From positions 310,001 through 374,000 of the forward strand of contig NZ_RCDI01000001.1 of NCBI RefSeq assembly GCF_003675875.1: DNA of 64,000 nt, in the 5' to 3' direction. The stretch's first letter is position 1, and each line of letters starts with the position of its first letter. Source of the DNA: Halostella limicola. GTDB taxonomy: Archaea; Halobacteriota; Halobacteria; Halobacteriales; Natronoarchaeaceae. Made by a program: the position numbers and the translations under genes. The notes below the pieces were generated by a model. That model saw only the letters and a list, made by a program, of their open reading frames with translations. It made no database searches and was not told where the DNA came from. Shown one piece after another: positions 42,037 through 51,491 of the stretch.

Positions 42037-43029
42037 ATGGCGCTGGAGACGGCGATTCGGATCGGGCTCCTGGTCGCATCGGTCGCGGGCCTCTGGGTCG
42101 GGGCGCGCCTGTTAGTCGACGCCGTCGTGCGGCTGGGCCGTCGAGTCGGCCTGTCCGAACTGACGATCGGACTCACCGTCGTCGCCGCCGGGACGTCGAC
42201 CCCCGAACTCGTCGTCACGACCGACGCGGCGCTCAAGGGGCTCGGCGACATTGCGATCGGCAACGTCGTCGGGTCTAACATCTACAACCTCGCGTTCGTC
42301 CTCGGGGTCGTCTCGCTGATCCGCTTCGTTCCGATAGAGCGCTCACTCGTCCACAGGGACGGTCTCGCGCTGATCGCGAGCACGCTCGTCGGCGCCGCCG
42401 TCATGCTCGACCTGACGGTGACGCGGGCCGAGGGAGCGCTCCTCCTCGCGCTGTTCGCGGCGTACACGGCGCACCTCCTCCGGTCGGGCGCCGAGTCCGA
42501 CTCCGAGTTCCCGTCCGCAGGCGAACCGTCGACGCGAGAGGGGACGAGCGTGCCGATGGGACCGACGGACCGCGTCGCGTTTCGGGGTCGCGACGCGGTC
42601 CTGCTGGTCGCGGGGCTGGCGATCACGCTCGTCAGCGGGGACGTCATGGTCCGGACCGCCTCGGCGCTGGCGAGAGGCGCCGGCGTCTCGGAGTGGGTCA
42701 TCGGCGGGACGGTCGTCGCCGCCGGCACCTCGACCCCGGAGTTCGCGGTGTCGCTCGTGGCGATGCGGCGCGGCAGTCTCGGCGTCTCGGTCGGGAACGT
42801 CGTCGGGAGCAACGTGTTCAACTTGCTCGGCGTCGTGGGGGTCGCCTCCCTCATCCGCCCGCTCTCGTTCGGCGGTGCCGCGCTGGAGAGCCTCGCGTGG
42901 CTGACCGCCGTGTCCGTCGCGATCGTCGCCGCCCTCTGGACGCGGCGGCGGCTCTCGCGGGGGGAGGGCGCGCTGTTCGCCGGGTCCGAGATCGTCCGGT
43001 GGACGCTCGGCCTGCTCGGCGGCGGGTGA
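42037..43029 (+). CDS. Calcium/sodium antiporter (YrbG family)
   Basis: 330 residues from MALETAIRIG at 42037. Two homologous halves, each about five transmembrane helices, carry inverted alpha-repeats: AAGTSTPE followed by GNVVGSNIYN in the first half (about 48-90), and AAGTSTPE with GNVVGSNVFN in the second (about 230-275). The Glu in each TPE motif binds the cation. A cytoplasmic loop (about 150-180, Ser/Glu-rich) joins the halves. It should extrude calcium using the sodium gradient, relevant in hypersaline cytoplasm. Divergent from the propeller/prs genes. Confidence 0.9.
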   Translation: MALETAIRIGLLVASVAGLWVGARLLVDAVVRLGRRVGLSELTIGLTVVAAGTSTPELVVTTDAALKGLGDIAIGNVVGSNIYNLAFVLGVVSLIRFVPIERSLVHRDGLALIASTLVGAAVMLDLTVTRAEGALLLALFAAYTAHLLRSGAESDSEFPSAGEPSTREGTSVPMGPTDRVAFRGRDAVLLVAGLAITLVSGDVMVRTASALARGAGVSEWVIGGTVVAAGTSTPEFAVSLVAMRRGSLGVSVGNVVGSNVFNLLGVVGVASLIRPLSFGGAALESLAWLTAVSVAIVAALWTRRRLSRGEGALFAGSEIVRWTLGLLGGG

Positions 43030-43112
43030 CGCGGCTCCGACGGACGGTCGCCGGCCGCAGTCTCCGTCGCGCTTCGGAACCACTTTGAGGAACGCATCCA
43101 CAGGTTTACGCA

Positions 43113-44477
43113 ATGAAGGTTTTCGGGTCGAGCGGAACGCGGGGCGTGGTCAACGAGTCGTTGGGGCCCGAGTTCCTCCTGCGGGTCGCGAAGGCAGCGG
43201 GAACGATGTGGCGCGCCGACCGCGTCGCCATCGCACGGGACACGCGGCGGACGGGCGAGATGCTTGCGGACGCGGCGGCGAGCGGGCTGGCGAGCGTCGG
43301 CACCGACGTCGACCGCCTCGGCGTCGTGCCGACGCCGGGCCTGCAGGCGTACGCGGAGCGCGAGGGCGTTCCGGCGCTGATGATCACCGCCTCGCACAAC
43401 CCGCCGAAGTTCAACGGCATGAAGCTGATCGGCGACGACGGCGTCGAGCTCTCGGTCGACGAACTGGAGGCCGTCGAGGAGCGGCTGCTCGCTGAGCGCT
43501 TCGAGACCGTCTCCTGGGCCGAGACCGGCGAGGCCCGCCACGTCGAGGGCGCTCGCCGCGCGTACGTCGACCAGCTCATCGACGCGGTCGACGCCGAGGC
43601 GATCGCCGACGCGGACCTCACCGTCGCGCTCGATCCGGGCCACGGCGCCGGATCGCTCACCAGTCCCGACTTCTTCCGCGAACTGGGCTGTCGCGTCATC
43701 ACGGTCAACGCCCAGCCCGACGGCCACTTCCCCGGCCGCAACCCCGAGCCGGTCTCGGAGAATTTGGGGGACCTCGGCCGGCTGGTCGCCTCGACCGACG
43801 CCGACCTCGGCATCGCCCACGACGGCGACGCCGACCGCGCCATCTTCTACGACGAGCGCGGCGAGTACATCGAGGGGGACGCCACGTTCGCCGCCCTCGC
43901 CGCCGCCGAACTCTCGCCCGGCGACACGACCGTCTCCGCGGTCAACGTCTCCCAGCGCCTCGTCGACGTGGCCGACGACGTCGGCGCGGACCTCGAACTC
44001 ACCCCGATCGGCTCCACGAACATCATCTCGCGCATCCGCGACCTCCGGAAGGAGGGCGCGACGGTGCCCGTCGCCGGCGAGGGCAACGGCGGCGTCTTCT
44101 TCCCTAACTACCGACTCGCGCGCGACGGTGCCTACATCGCCGCGCGCTTCCTCGAACTCGTCGCCGAGCGCCCGGCCAGCGACATCGTCGCCCCGTACGA
44201 CGACTACCACAACGTCCGCCGCAACATCGAGTACGGCACCGAGGACGAGCGCCGCGCCATGCTCACCGCCGCCGAGAGCCGCGCACAGTCCTCCGACGCC
44301 GAACTCGACGTCACCGACGGCTACCGCCTCGACTACGGCGACGCGTGGGTACTCGCCCGCCCGAGCGGCACCGAGCCGCTCGTCCGGATCTACGCGGAGG
44401 CCCGCGAGCGGGACAGGGCGGTGGAGCTGGCGGAGGGGATGCGCGCCGAGTTGGAAGCGGCGAGGAGCGAGGCGTAG
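43113..44477 (+). CDS. glmM: Phosphohexomutase (phosphoglucosamine/phosphoglucomutase family)
   Basis: 454 residues. Catalytic Ser94 in TASHNPP (phosphorylated in the resting enzyme), the metal-binding loop DGDADR near residue 240, the sugar-binding loop EGNGGV near 325 and the phosphate-binding RPSGTEP near 420 complete the four signature motifs. It interconverts 1- and 6-phosphates of glucosamine, glucose or mannose. The exact substrate cannot be read from sequence; glmM is the closest name, consistent with supplying sugar for S-layer glycosylation. It converges with the membrane protein gene at 44712. Confidence 0.85.
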   Translation: MKVFGSSGTRGVVNESLGPEFLLRVAKAAGTMWRADRVAIARDTRRTGEMLADAAASGLASVGTDVDRLGVVPTPGLQAYAEREGVPALMITASHNPPKFNGMKLIGDDGVELSVDELEAVEERLLAERFETVSWAETGEARHVEGARRAYVDQLIDAVDAEAIADADLTVALDPGHGAGSLTSPDFFRELGCRVITVNAQPDGHFPGRNPEPVSENLGDLGRLVASTDADLGIAHDGDADRAIFYDERGEYIEGDATFAALAAAELSPGDTTVSAVNVSQRLVDVADDVGADLELTPIGSTNIISRIRDLRKEGATVPVAGEGNGGVFFPNYRLARDGAYIAARFLELVAERPASDIVAPYDDYHNVRRNIEYGTEDERRAMLTAAESRAQSSDAELDVTDGYRLDYGDAWVLARPSGTEPLVRIYAEARERDRAVELAEGMRAELEAARSEA

Positions 44478-44711
44478 CCTCGTCTCCGAACTGTCGAACT
44501 CGGCGGTTGCGCTGAACTCGAATCGGCGAGGGACGACGCGTAGCGGTTTCTGCTGTCTCTTGGTGTCGCCGCCTACCGAACAGCACCGCTTCCGGATCGA
44601 GCGCCCGCAAAAGGGTGCCTCTGCAGGCCGCCGTCAGGTGGTCCCTCAGCGAGAAGGAGACGTGGGATTGATAGGAACCTTCGGTTTTCCTTCTCAACGC
44701 TTTAAATATCG
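44478..44711. other. Structured spacer between convergent genes, possible small RNA
   Basis: Between glmM and the membrane protein gene. GAGAAGGA (44651-44658) pairs with TCCTTCTC (44688-44695) and encloses a second hairpin AACC-TTC-GGTT (44676-44686). On the minus strand an ATATTTAAAG TATA-like box (44700-44709) lies about 28 bases before this structure, and a T-run follows (AAAAGG on plus near 44612). It is a candidate non-coding RNA or bidirectional terminator. Confidence 0.35.
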
Positions 44712-45689
44712 TCAGTCCAACTGGTCCTCCGGTATCCCCTGTTGGAGCATGAACGGGCCGAAGTCCGCCGCGGTCCGACGAGCGACGGTCGCGATGCGGA
44801 GGACGTACGCCAGCAGGACGGCGAACGGGGCGACGGCGAGCGTCACCGCACCGGCGACCACGCCGGTCAGCAGCGCCCGGTTCGCGACGAGGTCGACGAG
44901 GCGGTCGTACGACAGGATGACGAACCCCCCGCCGACCAGGGCGGCGAACCCGACGTATAGTAGGACGATGGAGAGGTTGGCGAGCTCCTGCTGGATGTAT
45001 ACCGTTTTGAAGTAAAGCCGCGCGACGTGGACGTCCTCCAGCAGCGACTCGATGCCGTCGACCGCGTCGGCGACGGCGTCGGGTAGCGCCTCCTCGTCGC
45101 GAGTGTTCCGGAGCGTCCGGGCCGCATCCAATTGCGCCGAGTCGTCGTAGTCGAGGATGACCGAGACGACCTCGAACGTCCCGAACGTCGCTCCCTCCAG
45201 CGTCTGCTCCGCACTGCCGGCCTCGTCGGCGACGCGGTCCGCGAACCCGCGCACCCGCTCGCGGCGCTCGGCGTCGTCGACGGTGTCGGCCGCCTCGCGC
45301 AACCGCTCCGCGCGGTCCCGCGTGGCCGCGACGAGCGTCCGGAGGAAGGCGGTCGGTGTCGCAGGACTGGACTCTACGCCCACGTCGTCCTCGACCGTCC
45401 GCCGGAACTCGTCGGTCTCGTCGAGCCGTTCCCGGAAGGTGCCAGTGGTGCCGAACTCCTGCGTGAGGATGAGCTGGTTGATCGCGAGTACGACGGTGAT
45501 GAACGGGAGCATCCCGCCGAGCATCGAACCGACGAGCGTCGTCACGGGACGGGGATCGGTGACGACGACGAGGCTCATCCCGGCCAGGGCGACGACCGCC
45601 GCGAACACGATCGCCAGGAGCGCGGCGGCGATCAGCACCCGGTCCCCGTCGAGCGCGACCCACCGCTTCGCCTGCGCGAGGTCCGGCAT
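44712..45689 (-). CDS. Haloarchaeal four-helix membrane protein of unknown function
   Basis: 325 residues. Four transmembrane helices: two near the N-terminus (about 18-40 and 50-72) and two near the C-terminus (about 238-262 and 272-300). Between them is a large cytoplasmic or extracytoplasmic domain (75-235) made of charged helices, for example TFRERLDETDEFRRTVEDD. The last residues (FMLQQGIPEDQLD) are soluble. No catalytic motif. The 2-plus-2 helix layout with a central domain is shared with channel-like or signalling membrane proteins, but assignment is not possible. Monocistronic. Confidence 0.6.
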   Translation of the reverse strand: MPDLAQAKRWVALDGDRVLIAAALLAIVFAAVVALAGMSLVVVTDPRPVTTLVGSMLGGMLPFITVVLAINQLILTQEFGTTGTFRERLDETDEFRRTVEDDVGVESSPATPTAFLRTLVAATRDRAERLREAADTVDDAERRERVRGFADRVADEAGSAEQTLEGATFGTFEVVSVILDYDDSAQLDAARTLRNTRDEEALPDAVADAVDGIESLLEDVHVARLYFKTVYIQQELANLSIVLLYVGFAALVGGGFVILSYDRLVDLVANRALLTGVVAGAVTLAVAPFAVLLAYVLRIATVARRTAADFGPFMLQQGIPEDQLD

Positions 45690-45814
45690 CTATCGGGGAT
45701 CCAACGGCCGGCCACTTGTACGGCGGCCGGTCCTACCGTGTTCGACGCGTCCGAGTCCTCCGGATCTCGCGGCCGGGTGTCGAACCCTCTTGGGCTCTCG
45801 GAGTGCGTCTACTC

Positions 45815-45997
45815 ATGCGCGCAGCCACGTTTCAGGGCCCCGGCGATATCAGCGTCGAAGAGGGACCGCGCCCGGCGATCGAGGACCCGACCGACGCAGT
45901 CGTGCGGGTCTCCCACACCGCGATCTGCGGCTCCGACCGCTGGTTCTACCGCGCGATGGACGAGCGCGAGGCGATCAAGGTGCTCGTCAGGCCGTGA
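45815..45997 (+). pseudogene. Zinc alcohol dehydrogenase collapsed by an internal in-frame deletion
   Basis: 60 codons. The first 45 residues (MRAATFQGPGDI, then ICGSDRWFYR) are the start of a zinc-dependent alcohol dehydrogenase, with the Cys-Gly-Ser-Asp zinc motif. The remaining residues (AMDEREAIKVLVRP) are what the family has at its extreme C-terminus. About 290 residues of the normal length (near 350) are missing, and the joint falls in a TACCGCG stretch that could occur at both ends. It cannot be active as it lacks the Rossmann fold. The stop abuts the DUF7118-like gene's stop on the other strand. Confidence 0.75.
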
Positions 45998-47110
45998 TCA
46001 GCGGTCGGGGTACGACTCCAGCGCGTCGGCGAGGCGCTCTCGCTCCTCTCGCAGGTCCGCGAGTTCGCCCTCGACGTCCCCGGAGGCGAGGCGGTCGCGC
46101 TCCTCGGGGCCGAGGCGCTCCCGCGCGACGGCGGCGTTTCGCAGGCGCTCGTAGTCGTCGTCGCGGGTCAGCGCGCGCACGTCGCGGAGCCGCGCCACGA
46201 CGTCCTCCGGCGCGAACCGCGAGACGAGCGAGATCAGCTCCCGCGAGCGCCACCAGAGGTCGTCCGCCGACGGCGGTGGCCACCCGACGGTGAGGGGGTC
46301 GGCGTCGAGCCGTTCCAGGTAGGTCTGTCTGGTGGCGACCCGCCGCTTCAGTTCCGCGGCGTCGTCGACGTAGTGGTCGAGCTTCGACTTCGAGTAGTCG
46401 GCGTAGGAAAGCAGGGTCGGGATCGGCTCCTCGCCGGCCGGCGACGACCGGACGAAGTCGAGCAGGTCCGTCGGCGGCGTCGTCAGGTCGACGAGCGGGA
46501 ACTGGTCGGCGTCGACGGCGAACCCGAGCACCGTCCGGGCGCTCTCCTCGCGTTTGAACGCGGCGAAGGCCTCGCGAACCCCCTCGTCGTACGCCTCGAT
46601 CGGGTCTCGCAGGCGCTCCACGGGGGCGTTCAGGTCCGCCTCGCCGAGTTCGATCAGCCGTTCGAGGTCGTCGATGCGGTCCTCGACGCGCTCCTTCCGG
46701 CGGGCGGCGTCCTTGCGGGCGTCTCTATACGCTTCCAGGGCTTCCTCCCGCTCCGCGGGGAGTCGGGCGACGGAGGCCGCGGGCGCGAGCGCCTCGCGGG
46801 CGGCGGCGAAGTCGTCCTCGCTCAGGCGGCGCTGGTCGAGCGCGTCGAGCGCGCCCTCGAACGCGTCGCGGCGGGGGAACTCCTCCGGCAACCCCTCGAC
46901 GAGGTCCGCCACCGCGTCCTGGAACTCGACGTACGCCTTGAAGTCGCCGGTCCCGGTGGCGCTCTCCTCGTACCGGTCGAACAGGTCGGTCAGGTCGTCG
47001 TACGCGTCCGCGACCGTCGAGACGGTCTCCTCGCCGACGTCCTCGATCTCCCGCTCGACCTCGCGGACGGCGTCGTCCGCGGACTCCAGGGCGGCGATGG
47101 GGTCACTCAT
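45998..47110 (-). CDS. Coiled-coil protein in the hisI operon (DUF7118-like)
   Basis: 370 residues, almost all alpha-helical and charged. Long heptad-type helices fill about 1-60, 115-175 (YRDARKDAARRKERVEDRIDD) and 320-370 (LREERERLADAL). A short beta-containing middle (ARTVLGFAVDADQFPLVDL, about 205-225) has a TPPTDLLDFVRSSPAG turn. No membrane helix or signal. It is encoded nine bases downstream of hisI and so co-transcribed. Function is unknown; haloarchaeal proteins of this kind may bridge other proteins or DNA. Confidence 0.7.
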   Translation of the reverse strand: MSDPIAALESADDAVREVEREIEDVGEETVSTVADAYDDLTDLFDRYEESATGTGDFKAYVEFQDAVADLVEGLPEEFPRRDAFEGALDALDQRRLSEDDFAAAREALAPAASVARLPAEREEALEAYRDARKDAARRKERVEDRIDDLERLIELGEADLNAPVERLRDPIEAYDEGVREAFAAFKREESARTVLGFAVDADQFPLVDLTTPPTDLLDFVRSSPAGEEPIPTLLSYADYSKSKLDHYVDDAAELKRRVATRQTYLERLDADPLTVGWPPPSADDLWWRSRELISLVSRFAPEDVVARLRDVRALTRDDDYERLRNAAVARERLGPEERDRLASGDVEGELADLREERERLADALESYPDR

Positions 47111-47119
47111 TGCGCGTGG

Positions 47120-47494
47120 TCACTCGTACACGTCGTCGGGGTCGAAGACCTTCTCGCCGACGACCTCGCCGTCGACGGTTCGGTGGAAACACGACTCGTA
47201 GCCGGTGTGACAGGCCCCGCCCTCCTGCTCGACGAGGTAGAGCAGGCTGTCGCCGTCGCAGTCGACGCGGACCTCCTCGACGCGCTGGACGTGGCCGCTG
47301 GTCGCCCCCTTCTCCCAGAGCTCGTCCCTGCTGCGGGAGTAGTAGTGCGCGCGCCCCGTCTCCCGGGTCCGCTCCAGCGCCTCGGGCGTCACGTACGCGA
47401 GCATCAACACCTCGCCGGTGTCGGCGTCCTGCGCGACGGCGGGGATCCGCCTGCTCTCCCCGAAATCCATCTCCACGGCGGTGGCGTCGGTCAT
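47120..47494 (-). CDS. hisI: Phosphoribosyl-AMP cyclohydrolase
   Basis: 124 residues. The metal-binding signature CDGDSLL is followed by [12 protein letters not shown] (catalytic Zn Cys residues), with [16 protein letters not shown] near residue 52, the family's most conserved stretch. It opens the adenine ring of phosphoribosyl-AMP, step three of histidine synthesis. It is a free-standing enzyme, as in archaea generally, not fused to HisE. First gene of a two-gene operon with the coiled-coil protein; hisA and hisB are 12 kb away. Confidence 0.95.
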   Translation of the reverse strand: MTDATAVEMDFGESRRIPAVAQDADTGEVLMLAYVTPEALERTRETGRAHYYSRSRDELWEKGATSGHVQRVEEVRVDCDGDSLLYLVEQEGGACHTGYESCFHRTVDGEVVGEKVFDPDDVYE

Positions 47495-47581
47495 GTCCGC
47501 GAAGACGCCGCTCCCGCGAATAGTTCTTTTGTTCGCGCCGACGCCGGGGCTGTTTTAGGGACCGAGCGCGGAGGCGGGAGT

Positions 47582-47842
47582 ATGGACGGCGACGCGGACG
47601 CGACGGACGACGGAGCGACCGGCGACGACGGGATCGTGGCGGAACTGCGCGCGAACCCGGCGCTCGCCGCCGTCGAAGTGGGGAGCCTCGCGGTCGCGCT
47701 CTGCCTCCCGGTCGCGACGCTGTGGGCGCTCGTCGCTCCCGGCGACCCGTCGACGGACGTGCTGGTCGGCGTCGTCCTCGTCGGAGTCGCCTTCGCCGCG
47801 CTCTGGACGCTCGCGTACCCCTTGTACGACGCGATGCGGTAA
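47582..47842 (+). CDS. 86-residue membrane protein of unknown function
   Basis: From ATG at 47582. An acidic N-terminus (1-20) precedes two transmembrane helices (about 31-52 and 58-80) and a short end (YPLYDAMR). Divergent from hisI. No family recognised beyond its likeness to other small haloarchaeal membrane proteins. The following 240 bases up to the kinase at 48082 hold no gene; a TATA-like CTATATG at about 48047 serves the kinase. Confidence 0.6.
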   Translation: MDGDADATDDGATGDDGIVAELRANPALAAVEVGSLAVALCLPVATLWALVAPGDPSTDVLVGVVLVGVAFAALWTLAYPLYDAMR

Positions 47843-48081
47843 CTTCGGGGTCGCCGCGAACCGGACCTCCCGCTCGTCGTCACGCACGCCAGCGATGCCT
47901 CAACGGGTTACTCGTCGCCTTTCCGTCCCGATCGCGCCCGTCGCCGTCGCGACGGCCGCAATGCTCTCGGGTACATGTATGATAATTTAATCCCTGTCGG
48001 GCGTGGAGTCGCCTTCCGACGGTATTCACGTCTAGAAGAAGACTATATGTAGCCGCATCATCTGGACCTAGTGACCAGTAG

Positions 48082-50127
48082 ATGCAGTCACTCGGAACCG
48101 CACCGACGGGGTCGGTCCTCCTCGCCGCGCCGCCGGTCAGGGGCGGGATCCCCACCGTCGGCCTCGACAGCTCGCAGTGGGTCGAGACCGTCCTCTCGGC
48201 TGGTGCGCTCGCTCTCTCACCGGACGCCCTCGCGCTGGCGCTCGTCGGATCGATGTTCGGGATCGCCGTGCTGTTGCGCAGGCGCCGTCGGTCCCGTCAC
48301 GGCGGGTTTGACGGGAACTACCGCGACGTCTTCCACGGCATGGACGAGGCGGTCGTCGTTCAGGACGCCGAGACCCTGGAGATCGTCGACGCGAACCGGG
48401 CGGCGGCCGACCTGTACGGGTACTCCGTCCCGGAGCTCCGGCGACTGAACGTGATGGACCTCACTGCCGCCCACCCGGAGTTCGACGCCGCGACGGTCGA
48501 GGAGAAGCTCGAACGGACGGTCGAGGACGGCTCCCAGCGGTTCGACTGGCCCATCGAGCGCGAGGACGGCGAGCGGCGCTGGGTCGAGGTCTCGCTGACG
48601 CGAGCGTCCGTAGAGGGGAACCCCCGGGTGCTCGCGGTGATTCGGGACGTCACCGATCGGAAGGCGCGGATCGACGACCTCGAACGCTACGAGACGCTCG
48701 CCGAGACGGTCGTCGACGGCCTCTACATCACGGGCCCGAACGGCCACTTCACGTACGCCAACGAGGAACTGGCGGCGCTGATGGGGTACGACCGCGAGGA
48801 ACTGCTCGGGATGCACATCGCCGACGTCACGCCCTCGCCGGAGGTGGACCGGGCCTGGGAGCTGCGCGACGACCTCGAAGCGGCGCCCGACCAGACGAAG
48901 ACCCAGGAGTTCGACCTGTTCACCGCCTCCGGTGACACCGTCCCCGTCGAGATCCGGTTCACCGCCCTGCCCTTCAGCGACGGGTCGCAGGGCACCGCCG
49001 GGGTGGTCCGCGACGTCTCCGACCGAAAGCGCCACGAGCACCAGCTCGAAGCGCTACACGCGGTGACCCGCGACCTGATGACGGCGAGCGATGCCGACGT
49101 CGTCGCCGCCCGCGCGAGCGAGGCGCTGGAGGAACTGCTCGAGTTCCCGATCAACGGCGTCCTGTTTCACGAGGACGGCCGCCTCGACCACGTCACGATC
49201 AGCCCGGACGCGGAGTCCCTGTTCGGATCGCCGCCGTCGCTGCCGACGGAGGGGAGCGTCGCGGGGGAGGTGTTCCGCACCGGCGAGCCGCGCGTGTTCG
49301 ACGACGTCGACGGCGCCGACGGCGTCTACGATCCCGACACCCCGGTCCGGAGCGAGTGCATCTTCCCGCTCGGGGAGTTCGGCGTGCTGATCGTCGCCTC
49401 GACCGCGCCGAACGCGTTCGATCGGCGGGAGGTCGAACTCGTGCGCGTCCTCGCCGCCAACGTCCGGGCCGCGCTGGAGCGAACGCGGATCGAGACGGAA
49501 CTCGAGCGCCAGAACGCCCGCTTGGAGGAGTTCGCGAGCATCGTCACCCACGACCTCCGCAACCCGATGAACGTCGCCGAGGGCCACCTCGAACTCGCCC
49601 GCGAACTGGACGACCTCTCCCGCCTCGACGACGTCGACGCGGCGTTCGACCGGATGAGCGCCATCATCGAGGAGGGACTGACGTTCGCCCGCGTCGAGGG
49701 GGAGATGGAGACCGCGGTGCTCGACCTCGAAGCCGTCGCGCGGCGGGCGTGGGACATGGTCGCGACCGGCGACGCGACGCTGATCGTCGAGGCGGAGGGG
49801 CTCGTCCGCGCCAACGAGGAACGGCTCCTGACGCTGTTCGAGAACCTCTTTCGCAACTCGTTCGACCACGGCGGCGAGGGCGTCACCGTCCGGGTCGGCT
49901 GGCTGGCGGACGGCGACGAGTTCTACGTCGAGGACACTGGCCCCGGCATCCCGCCGTCGGAGCGCGAGCGCGTCTTCGAGGCGGGCCACACGACGGCGGA
50001 GAGCGGCACCGGTCTCGGCCTCTCTATCGTCCGCACCGTCGCCGACGTCCACGGCTGGGACCACGGCATCACCGACGGCGAATGCGGCGGCGCACGCTTC
50101 GAGTTCTCCGGCGTCGAGGCGGCGTAG
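48082..50127 (+). CDS. Membrane-linked PAS/PAS/GAF sensor histidine kinase
   Basis: 681 residues. One hydrophobic helix near residues 45-65, ending in an RRRRRSR patch. Then PAS1 (about 80-195), PAS2 (about 205-320), GAF (about 325-475), a HisKA domain with acceptor His490 in SIVTHDLRNPMN, and HATPase with N-box NLFRNSFDH, G1 DTGPGIP and G2 SGTGLGLSI. No response regulator adjacent; in haloarchaea such kinases often act through distant regulators. The signal is unknown. The end of the gene is 60 bases from the convergent NarK-type transporter. Confidence 0.92.
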   Translation: MQSLGTAPTGSVLLAAPPVRGGIPTVGLDSSQWVETVLSAGALALSPDALALALVGSMFGIAVLLRRRRRSRHGGFDGNYRDVFHGMDEAVVVQDAETLEIVDANRAAADLYGYSVPELRRLNVMDLTAAHPEFDAATVEEKLERTVEDGSQRFDWPIEREDGERRWVEVSLTRASVEGNPRVLAVIRDVTDRKARIDDLERYETLAETVVDGLYITGPNGHFTYANEELAALMGYDREELLGMHIADVTPSPEVDRAWELRDDLEAAPDQTKTQEFDLFTASGDTVPVEIRFTALPFSDGSQGTAGVVRDVSDRKRHEHQLEALHAVTRDLMTASDADVVAARASEALEELLEFPINGVLFHEDGRLDHVTISPDAESLFGSPPSLPTEGSVAGEVFRTGEPRVFDDVDGADGVYDPDTPVRSECIFPLGEFGVLIVASTAPNAFDRREVELVRVLAANVRAALERTRIETELERQNARLEEFASIVTHDLRNPMNVAEGHLELARELDDLSRLDDVDAAFDRMSAIIEEGLTFARVEGEMETAVLDLEAVARRAWDMVATGDATLIVEAEGLVRANEERLLTLFENLFRNSFDHGGEGVTVRVGWLADGDEFYVEDTGPGIPPSERERVFEAGHTTAESGTGLGLSIVRTVADVHGWDHGITDGECGGARFEFSGVEAA

Positions 50128-50186
50128 GTCGCCGAACGCGGTCGCGACGGCGGATCGGCGCGGTGGTGAGTTCTTCCTAGCGACGG

Positions 50187-51491
50187 TCAGTCGTCGCTCG
50201 GCGCGTCCGATCCGGGCGGGTCGAAGTCGAAGAACCCGTCGACGGACGCCCGGGCTGCGATCCGGGGGCGGTAGACCCAGGCGTTGAGCAAGACGATGGG
50301 CACCACGACCGCCGCGACGACGGCGTAGCCGACGTGGAGGTTCGGGAGCAGCGTCGCGGAGTAGACCAGCGGGAAGGCGATGCCGCCGATCGTCCCCACG
50401 CCGCCGACGACGCCCGCCACCGACCCCGAGCTGTTCGGGAACATCGCGGGCACCTGCGCGAAGATGGCCCCCTCGGCGAACGCGCAGGCCATCCCGACGA
50501 CGAAGCCCGCTCCGACCGCGACCAGCACGCGGCCGGTGAGCCCGGCGAGCGTCATCCCGAGCATCGCGACGACGATGAAGACGAGGGTGACGAACGTCCA
50601 CTGCTCCCGGTACCGCCCCTCGAAGACGGGCAGGAGGTCCCGCTCGCGCCGCGCGAGCGCGTCGCTGACGTAGCCTCCGATCGGGCGAAGCAGGCCGGCC
50701 GCCAGCGAGAACGTCGCGGCGAACGTGCTCGCGAGGACGAGGTCGTCGGTGGCGAACGCCTCCCGGTAGTACGTCGCCAGCCAGCCGTTCATCGAGAGTT
50801 CGAGGCCGAAGCTCATCACGTACGCGAGCGCGAGGACGACCGTGCCGTACCGTGTCGCGGTGTGGACCCACTGCTTCAGGGTGGCGCTTTCCGCGGTCGC
50901 CTCCCGGCGTTCGTCAGTCTTCGCCGCCTCGCCGACGGAGTAGTATACGACCGCCATCAGGATCGACGCGATCCCGGTGTAGAAGAAGGCGGCCCGCCAG
51001 TTCGACTGGAACAGGGGGCCGCTCCACTCCGGCCCGAACGCCCGCGGGAGGACGAGCGCCCCGCCCGCTGCCCCGGCGTTGCCGACGCCGGCGTAGATGC
51101 CCTCCGCGGTGCCGAGCTGCTCCTCGGGGAACCACTCCGAGACGTGCTGGATGCCGATGACGAAGGTTATCCCCGCCGTCGCGACGATCAGCCGCTCGAC
51201 GAAGAAGACGGCGTAGCTCTGGGCGAACGCGCTCGCCATCGAGAACACGCCGACGTAGGCGAGCACGATGGCGAACACCGTCGGCGCGCCGTACCTGTCC
51301 GAGAGCCAGCCGGTCAGGATCCGCCCGAACGGGGCCAGCCAGATCGCGGCGCTCGCCAAGATCCCGATCTCCGCGAGCGAGAGGTCGAACTCCGCCGCCA
51401 TCGGCCCGGTGAAGGGGGCGAAGGAGAACCAGATGAGAAAGGAGAGGTTGAACCCCGCCGTGGCGAGAACGAGCGTCCGCCACTTCGTCAT
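50187..51491 (-). CDS. MFS transporter of the nitrate/nitrite (NarK) type
   Basis: 434 residues from ATG at 51491 (GTG at 51500 is an alternative). About twelve transmembrane helices. The two nitrate-signature-like motifs are [10 protein letters not shown] in the first half (near residue 135) and [11 protein letters not shown] in the second (near 358), as in the NNP family. A substrate-contacting Arg would be in helix 2 or 8; I did not place it. It probably imports nitrate or exports nitrite. The upstream 458 bases to nadE are AT-rich and likely hold its promoter, with CTATAAAG near 51629 on the minus strand giving a leader of about 110 bases. Confidence 0.8.
   Translation of the reverse strand: MTKWRTLVLATAGFNLSFLIWFSFAPFTGPMAAEFDLSLAEIGILASAAIWLAPFGRILTGWLSDRYGAPTVFAIVLAYVGVFSMASAFAQSYAVFFVERLIVATAGITFVIGIQHVSEWFPEEQLGTAEGIYAGVGNAGAAGGALVLPRAFGPEWSGPLFQSNWRAAFFYTGIASILMAVVYYSVGEAAKTDERREATAESATLKQWVHTATRYGTVVLALAYVMSFGLELSMNGWLATYYREAFATDDLVLASTFAATFSLAAGLLRPIGGYVSDALARRERDLLPVFEGRYREQWTFVTLVFIVVAMLGMTLAGLTGRVLVAVGAGFVVGMACAFAEGAIFAQVPAMFPNSSGSVAGVVGGVGTIGGIAFPLVYSATLLPNLHVGYAVVAAVVVPIVLLNAWVYRPRIAARASVDGFFDFDPPGSDAPSDD

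Noticed and set aside
44640-44711. IS200/IS605-type element end
   Set aside because: Only one arm of the expected terminal hairpin is seen and there is no transposase or TnpB gene, so the resemblance is too weak.
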